64,000 nt of DNA, taken from NCBI GenBank assembly GCA_035474375.1, contig DATINJ010000382.1:1-64000 (forward strand), in the 5' to 3' direction. Origin of the DNA: JANNPJ01 sp035474375. Its GTDB lineage: Bacteria; Actinomycetota; Actinomycetes; Actinomycetales; Kineosporiaceae. Position numbers and translations under genes: made by a program. The stretch's first letter is position 1. Each line of letters opens with the position of its first letter. The notes under the pieces were generated by a model, which did not search any database, had not been told where the DNA came from, and saw nothing but the letters and a program-made list of their open reading frames with translations. Shown one piece after another: positions 9,764 to 18,585 of the stretch.

Positions 9764-11026
9764 TCAGTTCGAGCGGACGGGTCGATCGCGGGAAAGTTCT
9801 CGCTCGACGGCGTCGAGATCGTCGGCTAGGCGGATCAGTTCGGCGTCCGACCGGGGAGCCGGGCCGAGCAGTAGGGCGTGCAGCATCATCTCGCCACTCG
9901 GATCGCGGCCGATCGCCCTCGCCACCAGGGTGACGAGCTGATCCGGCGTCGTCCCGGCCGGTGCGGCGAGGCGGATGGCCAAGCGCCGCAGCGATGCCGT
10001 GCGCAGGGTGGCGGCGGCCCGGCCGCGGGCGGAAGCCTGACGGTAGAGCCGAGCCCGGCCTTCTTGGGTCTCCGCTGCGCGGACGATCACCGGCAGCGGT
10101 TCGGTCACCAGCTTGCCGAGCCGCCGGGCTCGCCAGAGCATGGCGAAGGCGCACGCCACGGCCAGCTGGACCACCACCCAGAAGACCCAGTCCGGTAGCA
10201 GTTCGCGCACCGTCGGCTGGCCCGAGCCGCCCTGTGGTTCCAGCGCGTCCGGGGTGTACCAGATCAGGGACGGTTGCTCGCCCAACGTCCACAGCGCCAG
10301 GGCGGCGTTGCCGTCGGCGCCCAGGTATTCGTTGGTCAACAGATCGGACTGCCCGATCACGGTCACCGTGCGCCGCGGCGTGTCCAGCACCAGGTAGGAC
10401 CCGTCGTCCGTGCTGTCCGGATCGCGATAACAGATTCCGGCGGCGCTCGGCCCATCTATCGGCATCGACACCCGGCTGTACAGGTAGCCGCCGGCCCGGA
10501 CCGCACCGGCCGCCTGAACGGCAGCGATCGAGCAGTCGGCGGCTCGGACGGCGGCCTCGGCGTGACCGGCGGTCCGCAGATCCGGCGCCAGCCGGCTGAG
10601 GGTGATCTCGTCCGGCTCGATCAGCACCAGGTTGGGCGCGTCGTCCGCCAGCAGCCGATCGAGTTGCGCCGGTCCGAGTAGATAGGGGTTCGTGACCACC
10701 AGGGTGGAGTTCGCGTTGGTGGCCGACACCACCTCGGGTGAGCGGTGCGCCTGCCGGACGTCGACCCCCTGCCGGCGCAGTAGCTGCACCAGGGCGCGGC
10801 TGCCGTTCGGACCAGGGTTGTCCGGGCCGAGCCGGTCCCGATCCCCGGTGACCGACCCGGTGACGGCGGCGATCAGCGCGGCCAGGGCGACCACCAGGGC
10901 CACCGCCAGCAGCCAGCGCCAGCGCCGCCACCCGGCGGTGACCGCCTGCCGGGCGGTCTCCGGTGCCGAGCCGGGCCCGGGCTCCGGTGCGCTGGTGCGA
11001 CTCGTGACGTCGGTACCGATGGTCAC
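9764..11026 (-). CDS. DUF4350 domain-containing membrane protein
   Basis: The 420-residue protein has a membrane segment at about residues 38-58. An extracytoplasmic domain of the DUF4350 type follows (PDNPGPNGSRALVQLLRRQG), then a second membrane segment at about 270-290 and a cytoplasmic tail. Its start codon overlaps the stop of the DUF4129 gene by four bases. The family is always seen beside MoxR and DUF58 in actinobacteria; the reaction is unknown. It probably supplies the periplasmic-side component of this envelope system. Confidence 0.88.
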   Translation of the reverse strand: MTIGTDVTSRTSAPEPGPGSAPETARQAVTAGWRRWRWLLAVALVVALAALIAAVTGSVTGDRDRLGPDNPGPNGSRALVQLLRRQGVDVRQAHRSPEVVSATNANSTLVVTNPYLLGPAQLDRLLADDAPNLVLIEPDEITLSRLAPDLRTAGHAEAAVRAADCSIAAVQAAGAVRAGGYLYSRVSMPIDGPSAAGICYRDPDSTDDGSYLVLDTPRRTVTVIGQSDLLTNEYLGADGNAALALWTLGEQPSLIWYTPDALEPQGGSGQPTVRELLPDWVFWVVVQLAVACAFAMLWRARRLGKLVTEPLPVIVRAAETQEGRARLYRQASARGRAAATLRTASLRRLAIRLAAPAGTTPDQLVTLVARAIGRDPSGEMMLHALLLGPAPRSDAELIRLADDLDAVERELSRDRPVRSN

Positions 11027-11652
11027 AGGGCAGGCACCGTTCTCGCCGCACGCAAGCGCTCGTCCAGGTCGCGCAACGCCTGATCGGCCCGCCGGTCAGT
11101 ACTCAGGTGCCCGTACGAGACGTCGTCGAAGTGGTGCGCGGCGACCAGCAGGTCCGAGGCCAGTTCCGGCAGCGCCTTCCCGCCGTCTCGAGCTACCTCC
11201 CGCGCGGTCCGCCCCGGTTGTGGACTGAGCAAGGCGCGTTCCTCCAACTCGCGGGCGATTGCCCGGAACCGCTCCACCACGGCCGGGCCCCACTCCTCGG
11301 CGTCCGCATGTCGCTGCGCCGCAGCTCGGTGATCAGCTGCGGTGGTGTGCCGCTCGGGTAGCACCCGGCCCCCCTTGCGCCGGGCGGTCGAGTGCAGGCC
11401 ACCGGAGGAGTAGACGGCGTAGGTCACCACGGCTCCGACCACGAACGCGATCAGCAGCAGCGCCAGTTCCGGTGGGGCACCGGCGTCGAAGTTCAGCTTG
11501 CCGATCTGATCCACGACCCACTGCAGTACCCGCTCGGCCAGGCTGGGCTTGGCCTCCTGATATTCGCGGCGAGCCAGCTCCTGGACCGCCCAGTCCTGGG
11601 CGGTGCCGCGGTCGGGGTGCACCGGGACGGCGGCCAGTCCACTCACGAACAT
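11023..11652 (-). CDS. DUF4129 domain-containing membrane protein
   Basis: The 209-residue protein has one membrane segment near residues 63-83. The cytoplasmic C-terminal DUF4129 domain contains ERFRAIARELEERALLSPQPGRTARE, in which the family carries conserved Arg and Glu residues. It is translationally coupled (ATGA) to the DUF4350 gene. In transglutaminase-linked homologues this domain is fused to other modules; here it stands alone, as in Rv3690. Confidence 0.88.
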   Translation of the reverse strand: MFVSGLAAVPVHPDRGTAQDWAVQELARREYQEAKPSLAERVLQWVVDQIGKLNFDAGAPPELALLLIAFVVGAVVTYAVYSSGGLHSTARRKGGRVLPERHTTAADHRAAAQRHADAEEWGPAVVERFRAIARELEERALLSPQPGRTAREVARDGGKALPELASDLLVAAHHFDDVSYGHLSTDRRADQALRDLDERLRAARTVPAL

Positions 11653-11713
11653 CGGGCTCGCTCGCTCGCATTCTTGAGCCGCTCGTCCGCGGCGCTGATG
11701 GCGATGCCTTTGC

Positions 11714-13045
11714 TCATGAGCGCATCAGGTCGACGTCGAGACCTTCGCGGCGCATCCGTAGGTCGAGGTACAGCAGTGCGGCCACTCCGGCGGTGAAGGG
11801 GAACAACACCGCACCAGCCAATACCGTCCCGACGTCCGCGACCAGCAGCTGGATCAGGGTGGCGCTGAACGAACCGCTGGCATCGAAGCCGGTGGCGATC
11901 TGGCCCAGCACGGCGAACGGGATGCTGAACACCTGCCGGATGATGTAGGCGATCACCGCGGTGAGTAGACCGATCCCGAACACCCGCCAGAAACTGCCCC
12001 GGACCAACCGGTAGGAGCGGCGCAGCGCGGCAAACACTCCGAGGTTCTCCAGCAGCAAGGCGGGCGCGGCCACCGCCCAGAAGCCGAAGTACAGCGCCAC
12101 GCTGAACCCCATCGCGACCAGCGCGCCGAGGATCCCCAAGATCACTCCGGCGACCGGGCTCGACAACGCGAAGCCGACGATCAGGCCGGGCAGCAGCGCC
12201 ACCAGCAGGATCAGTGGCATCGCCACCATGACGACGCAGGCCAGACCGAGAACGGCGACCATCCGGGAACGGCAGCGGGCCCACAGCTGAGCCGGATTGA
12301 GCGCCCGACCGCGGACGGCGGCGTCCACCGCGACGATCAGCAGACCCGAGACAATCGTCGTGGCCAGGACGAATTGCAGGATCCCGACCAGCAGCGTGAC
12401 CCCGAAGGGGCCGATGAGTTCGGCCACATCGGCGAGTTCGGCGTTCTGCGACTGCTCCGGATCGGTGAGCGGGTTGTTCAGCAGCGAGACCAGGGCGTAG
12501 GCCTGCGGGATGGTGGCCAGCAGGGTGAGCAGCGCGATCACGATCGCCGAGAACCCGACCATGGTTCCCGGGTTGGACCGGATCGCCCGGATGGCACCGT
12601 CGTAGATCTCACCGATCGCCAGCGGGCGAAGCGGAACGATTCCCTGGCCCCGGCTCGCCCAGTTGCCGGGTGCTGGCGGTCCGCTCCACTGCGGTTGGCC
12701 ACCCGCCGGGTTGGGTGCTGAACCCCACTGCGACGGCTGGCCACCAGGAGCGGGTGGTGCGCCCCACTGATTCGGCTGTCCGCCCGGGTTGGGCGGTGCG
12801 CCCCACTGGCTGGGCTGGCCGCCCGGGTTCGGTGGTGCGCCCCACTGGCTGGGCTGGCCGGGTGCGGACCCCCAGCCCGGCGGTTGACCAGGTACCGGCG
12901 GCGCACCCCAGTTGGGCTGAGGTCCGGCAGGCGGTGGGGCTTGAGGTACCGGGACAGTGGGATCGCTGGGCGCGACCTGGCCCGAGGTGTCCCGATCTTC
13001 CGGTTCGTCACCGGGCGCGGTCCATGCCGCAGGCGGCTCGGCCAT
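11714..13045 (-). CDS. Proline/glycine-rich GPDPase-membrane-domain-like protein
   Basis: Residues 1-140 are a proline-rich tail with four repeats of a 13-residue unit around GQPSQWGAPPNPG. The rest has about six membrane segments with the IGEIYDGAIRAIRSNPGTM motif, as in glycerophosphodiester phosphodiesterase membrane domains. The ATG at 13045 is preferred over the TTG at 13057 because GGAGGGG lies just upstream of it, overlapping the TTG codon. It heads the moxR operon and is divergent from mtrA. The function is unknown; the tail may bind protein partners. Confidence 0.75.
   Translation of the reverse strand: MAEPPAAWTAPGDEPEDRDTSGQVAPSDPTVPVPQAPPPAGPQPNWGAPPVPGQPPGWGSAPGQPSQWGAPPNPGGQPSQWGAPPNPGGQPNQWGAPPAPGGQPSQWGSAPNPAGGQPQWSGPPAPGNWASRGQGIVPLRPLAIGEIYDGAIRAIRSNPGTMVGFSAIVIALLTLLATIPQAYALVSLLNNPLTDPEQSQNAELADVAELIGPFGVTLLVGILQFVLATTIVSGLLIVAVDAAVRGRALNPAQLWARCRSRMVAVLGLACVVMVAMPLILLVALLPGLIVGFALSSPVAGVILGILGALVAMGFSVALYFGFWAVAAPALLLENLGVFAALRRSYRLVRGSFWRVFGIGLLTAVIAYIIRQVFSIPFAVLGQIATGFDASGSFSATLIQLLVADVGTVLAGAVLFPFTAGVAALLYLDLRMRREGLDVDLMRS
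12700..12860 (-). repeat. 39-bp coding repeats in the Pro/Gly-rich tail
   Basis: About four in-frame units encode GQPSQWGAPPNPG-like 13-mers with small variations. The boundaries are approximate. Confidence 0.7.
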
Positions 13046-13180
13046 CGACCCCTCCAAGTGGCGTTCTATTCGTTTCCGACGTGCTCCGACGGCACAAATC
13101 GACGCACCGACGCTCGAGGTTCATCCTGGCACGTCCGACACGAATCGATGTTTGGCCCACCTGTTTGACACGATGTCTCC

Positions 13181-13858
13181 ATGAGGGGTCGTGTTCTGGT
13201 CGTCGACGACGACAACGCACTGTCAGAGATGCTCGGCATCGTCCTTCGGGGCGAGGGTTTCGAGCCGATGTTCTGCGCCGATGGGTTGGGGGCGCTAGAG
13301 GCTTTCCGCGCGACTCGCCCGGATTTGGTGTTGCTGGACCTGATGCTCCCTGGCAAGGACGGGATCGAGGTCTGTCGGCTGATCCGCGCCGAGTCCGGCG
13401 TCCCGATCGTGATGCTCACCGCCAAGAGCGACACCGTGGACGTCGTCCTGGGGCTGGAGTCCGGCGCCGACGATTACATGGTCAAGCCGTTCAAGCCGAA
13501 GGAACTCGTCGCCCGGGTCCGGGCTCGGCTGCGCCGAACGGATGAGCCGTCGCCGGAGTCGCTGGACATCGGCGATGTCGGGATTGATGTCGCTGGTCAC
13601 GTCGTCCGGCGTGGCGACGAGGTGATCTCCCTGACGCCGCTGGAGTTCGACCTGCTGGTCGCGCTCGCTCGCAAGCCGTGGCAGGTGTTCACCCGGGAGG
13701 TTCTGCTCGAACAGGTCTGGGGGTACCGGCACGCTGCCGATACCAGGCTGGTGAACGTTCACGTGCAGCGACTGCGCTCCAAGATCGAGAAGGATCCCGA
13801 ACGGCCCGAGATCGTCGTCACCGTGCGTGGCGTCGGTTACAAGGCTGGGCCGGCCTAG
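13181..13858 (+). CDS. mtrA: Response regulator MtrA
   Basis: The 225-residue OmpR-type regulator has the acidic pocket D9-D11, phospho-acceptor D53 in LLDLMLP, a conserved Lys in MVKPFKPKEL, and a winged-helix domain (LTPLEFDLLVAL, VNVHVQRLRSKIE). MtrA is the essential actinobacterial regulator of cell-wall, division and replication genes and is phosphorylated by MtrB. The gene order mtrA-mtrB-lpqB is fully conserved. The 135-bp gap to the divergent operon holds its promoter; a CACGAT hexamer sits six bases before the ATG. Confidence 0.97.
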   Translation: MRGRVLVVDDDNALSEMLGIVLRGEGFEPMFCADGLGALEAFRATRPDLVLLDLMLPGKDGIEVCRLIRAESGVPIVMLTAKSDTVDVVLGLESGADDYMVKPFKPKELVARVRARLRRTDEPSPESLDIGDVGIDVAGHVVRRGDEVISLTPLEFDLLVALARKPWQVFTREVLLEQVWGYRHAADTRLVNVHVQRLRSKIEKDPERPEIVVTVRGVGYKAGPA

Positions 13859-13862
13859 TCCG

Positions 13863-15611
13863 ATGGCAAAGCGCCGCCGACGCCCGCTGAAGGCGGCCAT
13901 CTGGCCGATCCGGACGCTCCCGCAACGGACCGTGCGGTTCGTCGTCCGGCAGATCCGCCGGCACTGGAGCCGGTCGATGCGGCTGCGGGTGGTGGCGACC
14001 ACCATGCTGCTCGGTCTTCTCGTGGTGCTGGCGGTTGGAACCTTCCTGTCGTTCCGGATCAAGGCCGGGCTGATCGAGTCCCGGCAGAAGACCGCCATGC
14101 TGGAGGCGGAAGGGCTGACCAAGACGGCGACGGAGTTGTTCGACCGGTCCGTCTACAGCGATGCCGAGCGCCAGGAATCATTTGTCAACGATCTGATCTC
14201 CCGACTCGAAGGACCGGGGGGCCCGGAGTTGCGGGGGGTCTCGCTGCTGCGGGCGCTGCGGTCCACCCAGCCGAGTGAGCTGCGGGACCGATCCTCCAGG
14301 ATCACCCCCTCGGTGATCCCGGATTCCCTGCGGGCCGCGGTCAACCGGTCGTCCCGGCAGCAAGCTCAGATCACGTCCTTGCCGGGGGTTGGCGGCCAGA
14401 AGGGGATGCCGGCCCTCGCTGTCGGATCGGTGATCGACGTCCCGCTGTCCGGCCCGTACGAGCTGTACTTCATCTTCCCGTTGCAGCGCGAACAGGAAAT
14501 TCTCGACCTGGTGCAGCGGACCTTGCTGCTCGCCGGAATCGGGTTGGTACTGCTGGTCGGCGGGGTCGCCTACGTCGTGACCCGGCAGGTGGTGACGCCG
14601 GTCCGGCAAGCGGCCAAGACCGCCGAGGAGTTGGCGTCGGGCCGGTTGGATCGCCGGATGAAGGTTCGCGGGCAAGACGATATAGCCCGTTTGGGTAGGG
14701 CTTTCAATGGCATGGCGGCCAGTCTTGAGCGGCAGATCCATCAGTTGGAAGAGCTGTCTCGGGTGCAGCGCCGGTTCGTCTCCGACGTCTCACACGAGTT
14801 GCGCACGCCGCTGACCACGATCCGGATGGCGAGCGAGGTGATCCACGAGGGTCGGCATGGGCTCGACCCGGTGCTCTCGCGCAGCGCCGAACTGCTGCAG
14901 AACCAGCTCGACCGGTTCGAGTTGCTGCTCACCGACCTGTTGGAGATCAGTCGGTTCGACGCCGGTGCCGCGGTGCTGGATATCGAGGCGGAAGACGTTC
15001 GAGAAGTCGTCGAGCGAGTCGTCGAGGTGCTGCTGCCGCTGGCGGAGAGCCGCGGCAGCACGATCGAGCTGCGGGTGCCGCCGGAACCATGCCTTGCCCA
15101 GATCGACTCGCGGCGGGTAGAGCGGATCGTCCGGAACCTGCTCGGCAACGCGATCGAGCACGGCGAGGGCGGCCCGATCGAGGTCCGGATTGCCGGCTCG
15201 GCCGAGGCCGTCGCCATCGCGGTGCATGACTACGGGGTCGGGATCAACGTTGATGATCTGGCGATGGTGTTCAACCGGTTCTGGCGTGCCGATCTGGCTC
15301 GGGCTCGCACCACCGGTGGCACCGGGCTGGGGCTGGCGATCGCCCAGGAGGACGCCCACCTGCACGGCGGCTGGCTGCAGGCGTGGGGTGAGCCCGGGGT
15401 AGGTGCGGTCTTCCGGCTCACGCTGCCCCGCCAGGTCGGTGCCGTCCTGGTCGGATCCCCGCTGCCGCTGGTTCCGCACCTGGGTGATCCGGACGAGGAC
15501 GGTGACCAGGCAGGCGTCGAGGGCGCGGCGGAGTTCCCGAACGCGGCCGCTGGGCTGGCTCAGATGCTCCCCGAGCCGGGCTGTGACCGGCCGGTGCGGC
15601 AACGCGGATGA
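13863..15611 (+). CDS. mtrB: Sensor histidine kinase MtrB
   Basis: This 582-residue membrane kinase has TM1 at about 43-64, an extracytoplasmic sensor, and TM2 near 227-250. A HAMP domain follows, then the H-box SDVSHELRTPL with H311, the N-box NLLGNAIEHG and G-boxes DYGVGI and GTGLGLAIAQED. It phosphorylates MtrA. The ATG at 13863, four bases after the mtrA stop, is chosen over an in-frame upstream codon inside mtrA. The last 50 residues after the ATPase domain are variable. Confidence 0.96.
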   Translation: MAKRRRRPLKAAIWPIRTLPQRTVRFVVRQIRRHWSRSMRLRVVATTMLLGLLVVLAVGTFLSFRIKAGLIESRQKTAMLEAEGLTKTATELFDRSVYSDAERQESFVNDLISRLEGPGGPELRGVSLLRALRSTQPSELRDRSSRITPSVIPDSLRAAVNRSSRQQAQITSLPGVGGQKGMPALAVGSVIDVPLSGPYELYFIFPLQREQEILDLVQRTLLLAGIGLVLLVGGVAYVVTRQVVTPVRQAAKTAEELASGRLDRRMKVRGQDDIARLGRAFNGMAASLERQIHQLEELSRVQRRFVSDVSHELRTPLTTIRMASEVIHEGRHGLDPVLSRSAELLQNQLDRFELLLTDLLEISRFDAGAAVLDIEAEDVREVVERVVEVLLPLAESRGSTIELRVPPEPCLAQIDSRRVERIVRNLLGNAIEHGEGGPIEVRIAGSAEAVAIAVHDYGVGINVDDLAMVFNRFWRADLARARTTGGTGLGLAIAQEDAHLHGGWLQAWGEPGVGAVFRLTLPRQVGAVLVGSPLPLVPHLGDPDEDGDQAGVEGAAEFPNAAAGLAQMLPEPGCDRPVRQRG

Positions 15612-17488
15612 GAGTTCGTCGGACGATCGCCGACCGGTCCCGAGCGGTCCGGGTCGTCGTGGCTGGGCTGGCGCTGCTGGCGTTGTCGGCCTGCGCCACG
15701 ATTCCGCGCTCCGGGCCGGTGGTGGCCGGCCGGGTGGTGGAGGTCGATCCGCTGTCGGGCGTCGTCCAGTTCAGGGGTGAGGGCCCGGTGCCGGGTGCGA
15801 CGCCCGTGAACGTGGTCTCCGGATTCCTCCGGGCGGCACCGGGTTTCAGCGATGATCATGAGCTTGCCCGGAGCTTCCTCACCTCGGCCCGGCAACTTGC
15901 CTGGCGCCCGGACGCGGCCGTCTCGATCTACCCGACGACGCTGAACGTATTGAAGGTCAAGGAGGCCGGGGCAAAACCCGTCGCGACTGCGACGGCAACG
16001 CCGACACCGGCCGGTGCCGATTCCGGCGCGGCGAGCGCCGACGTGCGGGACCGAGCCGAGGTCACCTGGGTGACCGTGACGACACCGATCATCGCGAAGG
16101 TCGACCGCAACGGCCGGTACCAGATCGAACCGCCGGGCACGAAAGTCACTGCCAAGTTCGGCTTGGTCAAGGTGGGCGGGCAGTGGCGGATCAATACCGT
16201 CGCCGACGGGATCCTGATCAGTGCGGAAGACTTCGGGGTGACCTTCCGCCCGTTCAAGGTGTACTTCGGCGACCCGACCCGCCGGTACCTGGTTCCCGAC
16301 GTGCACTGGTTCCCCGGCACCCAGAACAACCTCTCCGACAATCAGAACGATTCGCTGCCAACCGCGCTGGTCCGGGTACTGCTGGAGGGCCCGCCGAAGT
16401 GGTTGGAGGGCGCCGTCATCACCGGTGCGCCGGCGAATACCAGCATGGCGATCGACGCCGTCGTGGTCGACGACGAGGTGGCGACCGTGGACCTGACCGA
16501 CCAGGTCCGCACCGCCGACACCCGGCAGCGACAGCTCTTGGCGAGCCAGTTGCAGGCGACGCTGGGCCAACTACGGATCAACTCGGTGAACATTACGGTT
16601 CGCCGGCTGGCCTTCGACGTGCCCTCCAGATCCTCGGGAACGAACGACCCCTCCCAGCCGGACGGTCAGCCGGTGGTCGATCCGCGGGTCGACGTCCGGC
16701 CGGTGCTGATTGATGCGAAGGGCCGGTTGGCTCGGCTGGATGGTCGAACCCTCGAGGTGCGTGCGGACGTCGCGGCTCTGGGGGTGCCCGGAGCCAATCA
16801 CCCGGCGGTGGCCAACGACAGCAGCGCCTACGCGGTCCTGAACGCCGACCGGAGCAAGCTGCTGCTCCAACTGCCCGGGGCCAAAGTCGTCCAACTCGTC
16901 AGTTCTGCCAATCTCACCGCACCGTCCTTCGATCCGCAGGGCTGGGTCTGGACGGCGCCGGGAACCAACACCGGCTGGGTCTACGCGGCGGCGGCGGACT
17001 CCGGTCGGATCAAGGTGAAGGCGCCCTGGCTCAAGGGTGCGGACGTGGTCAGCATGCGGGTGTCGCGGGACGGTACCCGGGCGGTGATCGCGGCTCGGGT
17101 ACGGGGTGCGGCTCACCTCTTCGTCACCGGCGTGGTGCGGGACGTCGAGGGCCGGCCGCAGTCCTTGACCTGGCCGCCGACCGGACTGTTCCCCAGCCTG
17201 CAGACGGTCCGCGATGTCGCCTGGTTGGACGAGGACCATCTGGTGGTCCTCGGCCGGTGCACCGGTGACACGCCCAAGTGCACGAAGGACGCGGCCGAAG
17301 GGCCCTGGATAGTCCAGCTCGGCGGCATCATCGACCCGGTCGGAAATCCCGTCTCCGGGGCGGAATCGATCACTGCGGGGAACGGGGAGATCTCGGTGCT
17401 GGCCGGGACGGACAAGGGCGTCCAGGCCCGTTTCGGAGCCCTCTGGGACACCGTGGCGGCCGGTCGGTGGCCGGCTTATCCAGGCTGA
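15608..17488 (+). CDS. lpqB: Lipoprotein LpqB
   Basis: The 626-residue protein has a signal peptide with lipobox LSAC (Cys29), then the GerMN-type domain and the C-terminal LpqB beta-propeller region (DGRTLEV, WTAPGTNTGWVYA). LpqB binds the extracytoplasmic sensor of MtrB and tunes MtrAB signalling in mycobacteria. Its ATG overlaps the mtrB stop by four bases (ATGA), so the three proteins are made together. The middle contains an Ala/Thr/Pro stretch (about residues 125-145) that varies between species. Confidence 0.96.
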   Translation: MRVRRTIADRSRAVRVVVAGLALLALSACATIPRSGPVVAGRVVEVDPLSGVVQFRGEGPVPGATPVNVVSGFLRAAPGFSDDHELARSFLTSARQLAWRPDAAVSIYPTTLNVLKVKEAGAKPVATATATPTPAGADSGAASADVRDRAEVTWVTVTTPIIAKVDRNGRYQIEPPGTKVTAKFGLVKVGGQWRINTVADGILISAEDFGVTFRPFKVYFGDPTRRYLVPDVHWFPGTQNNLSDNQNDSLPTALVRVLLEGPPKWLEGAVITGAPANTSMAIDAVVVDDEVATVDLTDQVRTADTRQRQLLASQLQATLGQLRINSVNITVRRLAFDVPSRSSGTNDPSQPDGQPVVDPRVDVRPVLIDAKGRLARLDGRTLEVRADVAALGVPGANHPAVANDSSAYAVLNADRSKLLLQLPGAKVVQLVSSANLTAPSFDPQGWVWTAPGTNTGWVYAAAADSGRIKVKAPWLKGADVVSMRVSRDGTRAVIAARVRGAAHLFVTGVVRDVEGRPQSLTWPPTGLFPSLQTVRDVAWLDEDHLVVLGRCTGDTPKCTKDAAEGPWIVQLGGIIDPVGNPVSGAESITAGNGEISVLAGTDKGVQARFGALWDTVAAGRWPAYPG

Positions 17489-17534
17489 GTCGCACGCCAC
17501 GATCTCGCGGTCGTCGTCCGCTCCGCGCGTCCTC

Positions 17535-17571
17535 TCCTCCACAGGCGGCAGTTCTGCGCCTCGATCCACAG
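17535..17571 (+). promoter_or_regulatory. Paired TCCACAG boxes upstream of comF
   Basis: TCCTCCACAG (17535-17544) and CGATCCACAG (17562-17571) each match TTATCCACAG at eight of ten positions. They start 27 bp apart, the same spacing as the perfect pair at 29614 and 29641. They end 49 bp before the comF ATG. Confidence 0.4.
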
Positions 17572-17620
17572 ATTTCGGCCGGCCGCCGTCCGTCGGCCAC
17601 CTGCCGGGCAGGCTGTCTGT

Positions 17621-18373
17621 ATGCCAGAGGTACCAATCACAGTCGGGTCCGGCCTGCGCGCCGGTTTGCGTGCCGGGACGACGCTGATCTGGCCGGTCAG
17701 CTGCGCGGGTTGCGGGTTGCCCGACGTCCCGATCTGCTCACGGTGTCGGGCCGCCGTCGCCGGGCCGGCCTTCTGCACCCCGGTGGTTGGCTGGCCCGCG
17801 GGGTTCGGCGCCTGGGCGGCGTGCAGCTATCGGGGCTGCGCAGCGCGGCTACTGATCGCCTGGAAAGAACGAGGCCGGCGCGACCTGACCGGGCCGCTGG
17901 GAGCCGGTCTGGGTGCGGCGCTGCTGGCCTGCCGGGCCGCGCACGCTGACCCGGCGTCGCCCTGGTTGCTGGTCCCGGTTCCGACCACCCGCGCCGGCCG
18001 CCGTCAGCGCGGCGGTGACCTGATGGTCGACTTGACTCGTCGGGCGGCAGCGACCTGCCGGCCGGCCTGGAACGGGCCACCACCGCAGCCGGTTCAGGCC
18101 CTGACGCATGTCCGAAGGGTCCGCGATCAGGGGGCGCTGGGGGCCTCTGGCCGGCGCGCGAATCTGCGTGGAGCCCTTGCGGTCCGGGATTCGATGACAG
18201 ATCTGGTGTCCGGGCAAAGCTGCGTGGTGGTCGACGATGTCGTGACAACTGGGACAACAGCGGCCGAAGCGGCGCGGGCGTTGACATCGGCAGGTGCACG
18301 CGTGGTGGGGGCTTGCTTCCTCTCAGTGACATTGCGTGAACTGGGGGTGCCCGAGGAGGCATCTAGGGACTAG
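17621..18373 (+). CDS. comF: ComF-family phosphoribosyltransferase-like protein
   Basis: The 250-residue protein has an N-terminal CxxC...CxxC zinc knuckle (CAGCG, CSRC) and the PRPP-binding loop VVVDDVVTTGTTAAEA in its last quarter. ComF proteins function in DNA uptake or competence (Bacillus, Haemophilus); in actinobacteria the gene is conserved beside lpqB, hpf and secA, as in Rv3242c. A CAGGCT hexamer lies six bases before the ATG, so it may be leaderless. The upstream gap carries paired boxes like those before the Tad genes. Confidence 0.9.
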   Translation: MPEVPITVGSGLRAGLRAGTTLIWPVSCAGCGLPDVPICSRCRAAVAGPAFCTPVVGWPAGFGAWAACSYRGCAARLLIAWKERGRRDLTGPLGAGLGAALLACRAAHADPASPWLLVPVPTTRAGRRQRGGDLMVDLTRRAAATCRPAWNGPPPQPVQALTHVRRVRDQGALGASGRRANLRGALAVRDSMTDLVSGQSCVVVDDVVTTGTTAAEAARALTSAGARVVGACFLSVTLRELGVPEEASRD

Positions 18374-18376
18374 CCT
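18371..18376 (+). promoter_or_regulatory. -10-like element before a short ORF
   Basis: TAGCCT lies six bases before the ATG at 18383, the leaderless spacing used by other genes here. It overlaps the comF stop codon (TAG 18371-18373). Confidence 0.35.
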
Positions 18377-18382
18377 CAACAG

Positions 18383-18484
18383 ATGAACGGCACCCCCGCC
18401 GCGATCGCCGTCCAAACGGCGCTGTCTTGCTGGCGGGTCTGGAAGGGGGTGTTAGGGAGCAACTCCCAGCGATTTCCGATCTGA
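18383..18484 (+). CDS. Candidate leaderless leader peptide upstream of hpf
   Basis: This 33-codon ORF begins exactly six bases after a TAGCCT hexamer and ends about 100 bp before hpf. It contains a TTA codon at position 24, a rare codon in such GC-rich genomes. No homologue is known to me. It could be a regulatory leader for hpf or only a chance ORF marking the hpf transcription start. Confidence 0.3.
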   Translation: MNGTPAAIAVQTALSCWRVWKGVLGSNSQRFPI

Positions 18485-18585
18485 CGCTTCGACACTGAGT
18501 CGTCCGCATCTCGAGCCAGCGCCAGATTCTGGACCCGGTGAGCGGACCCGGACCTTGTGTTACTCCAGCTACAGGAGGATTCCCC

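Noticed and set aside
13046..13057. TTG start at 13057 for the Pro/Gly-rich membrane protein
   Set aside because: A GGAGGGG sequence overlaps it and lies at proper distance from ATG 13045.
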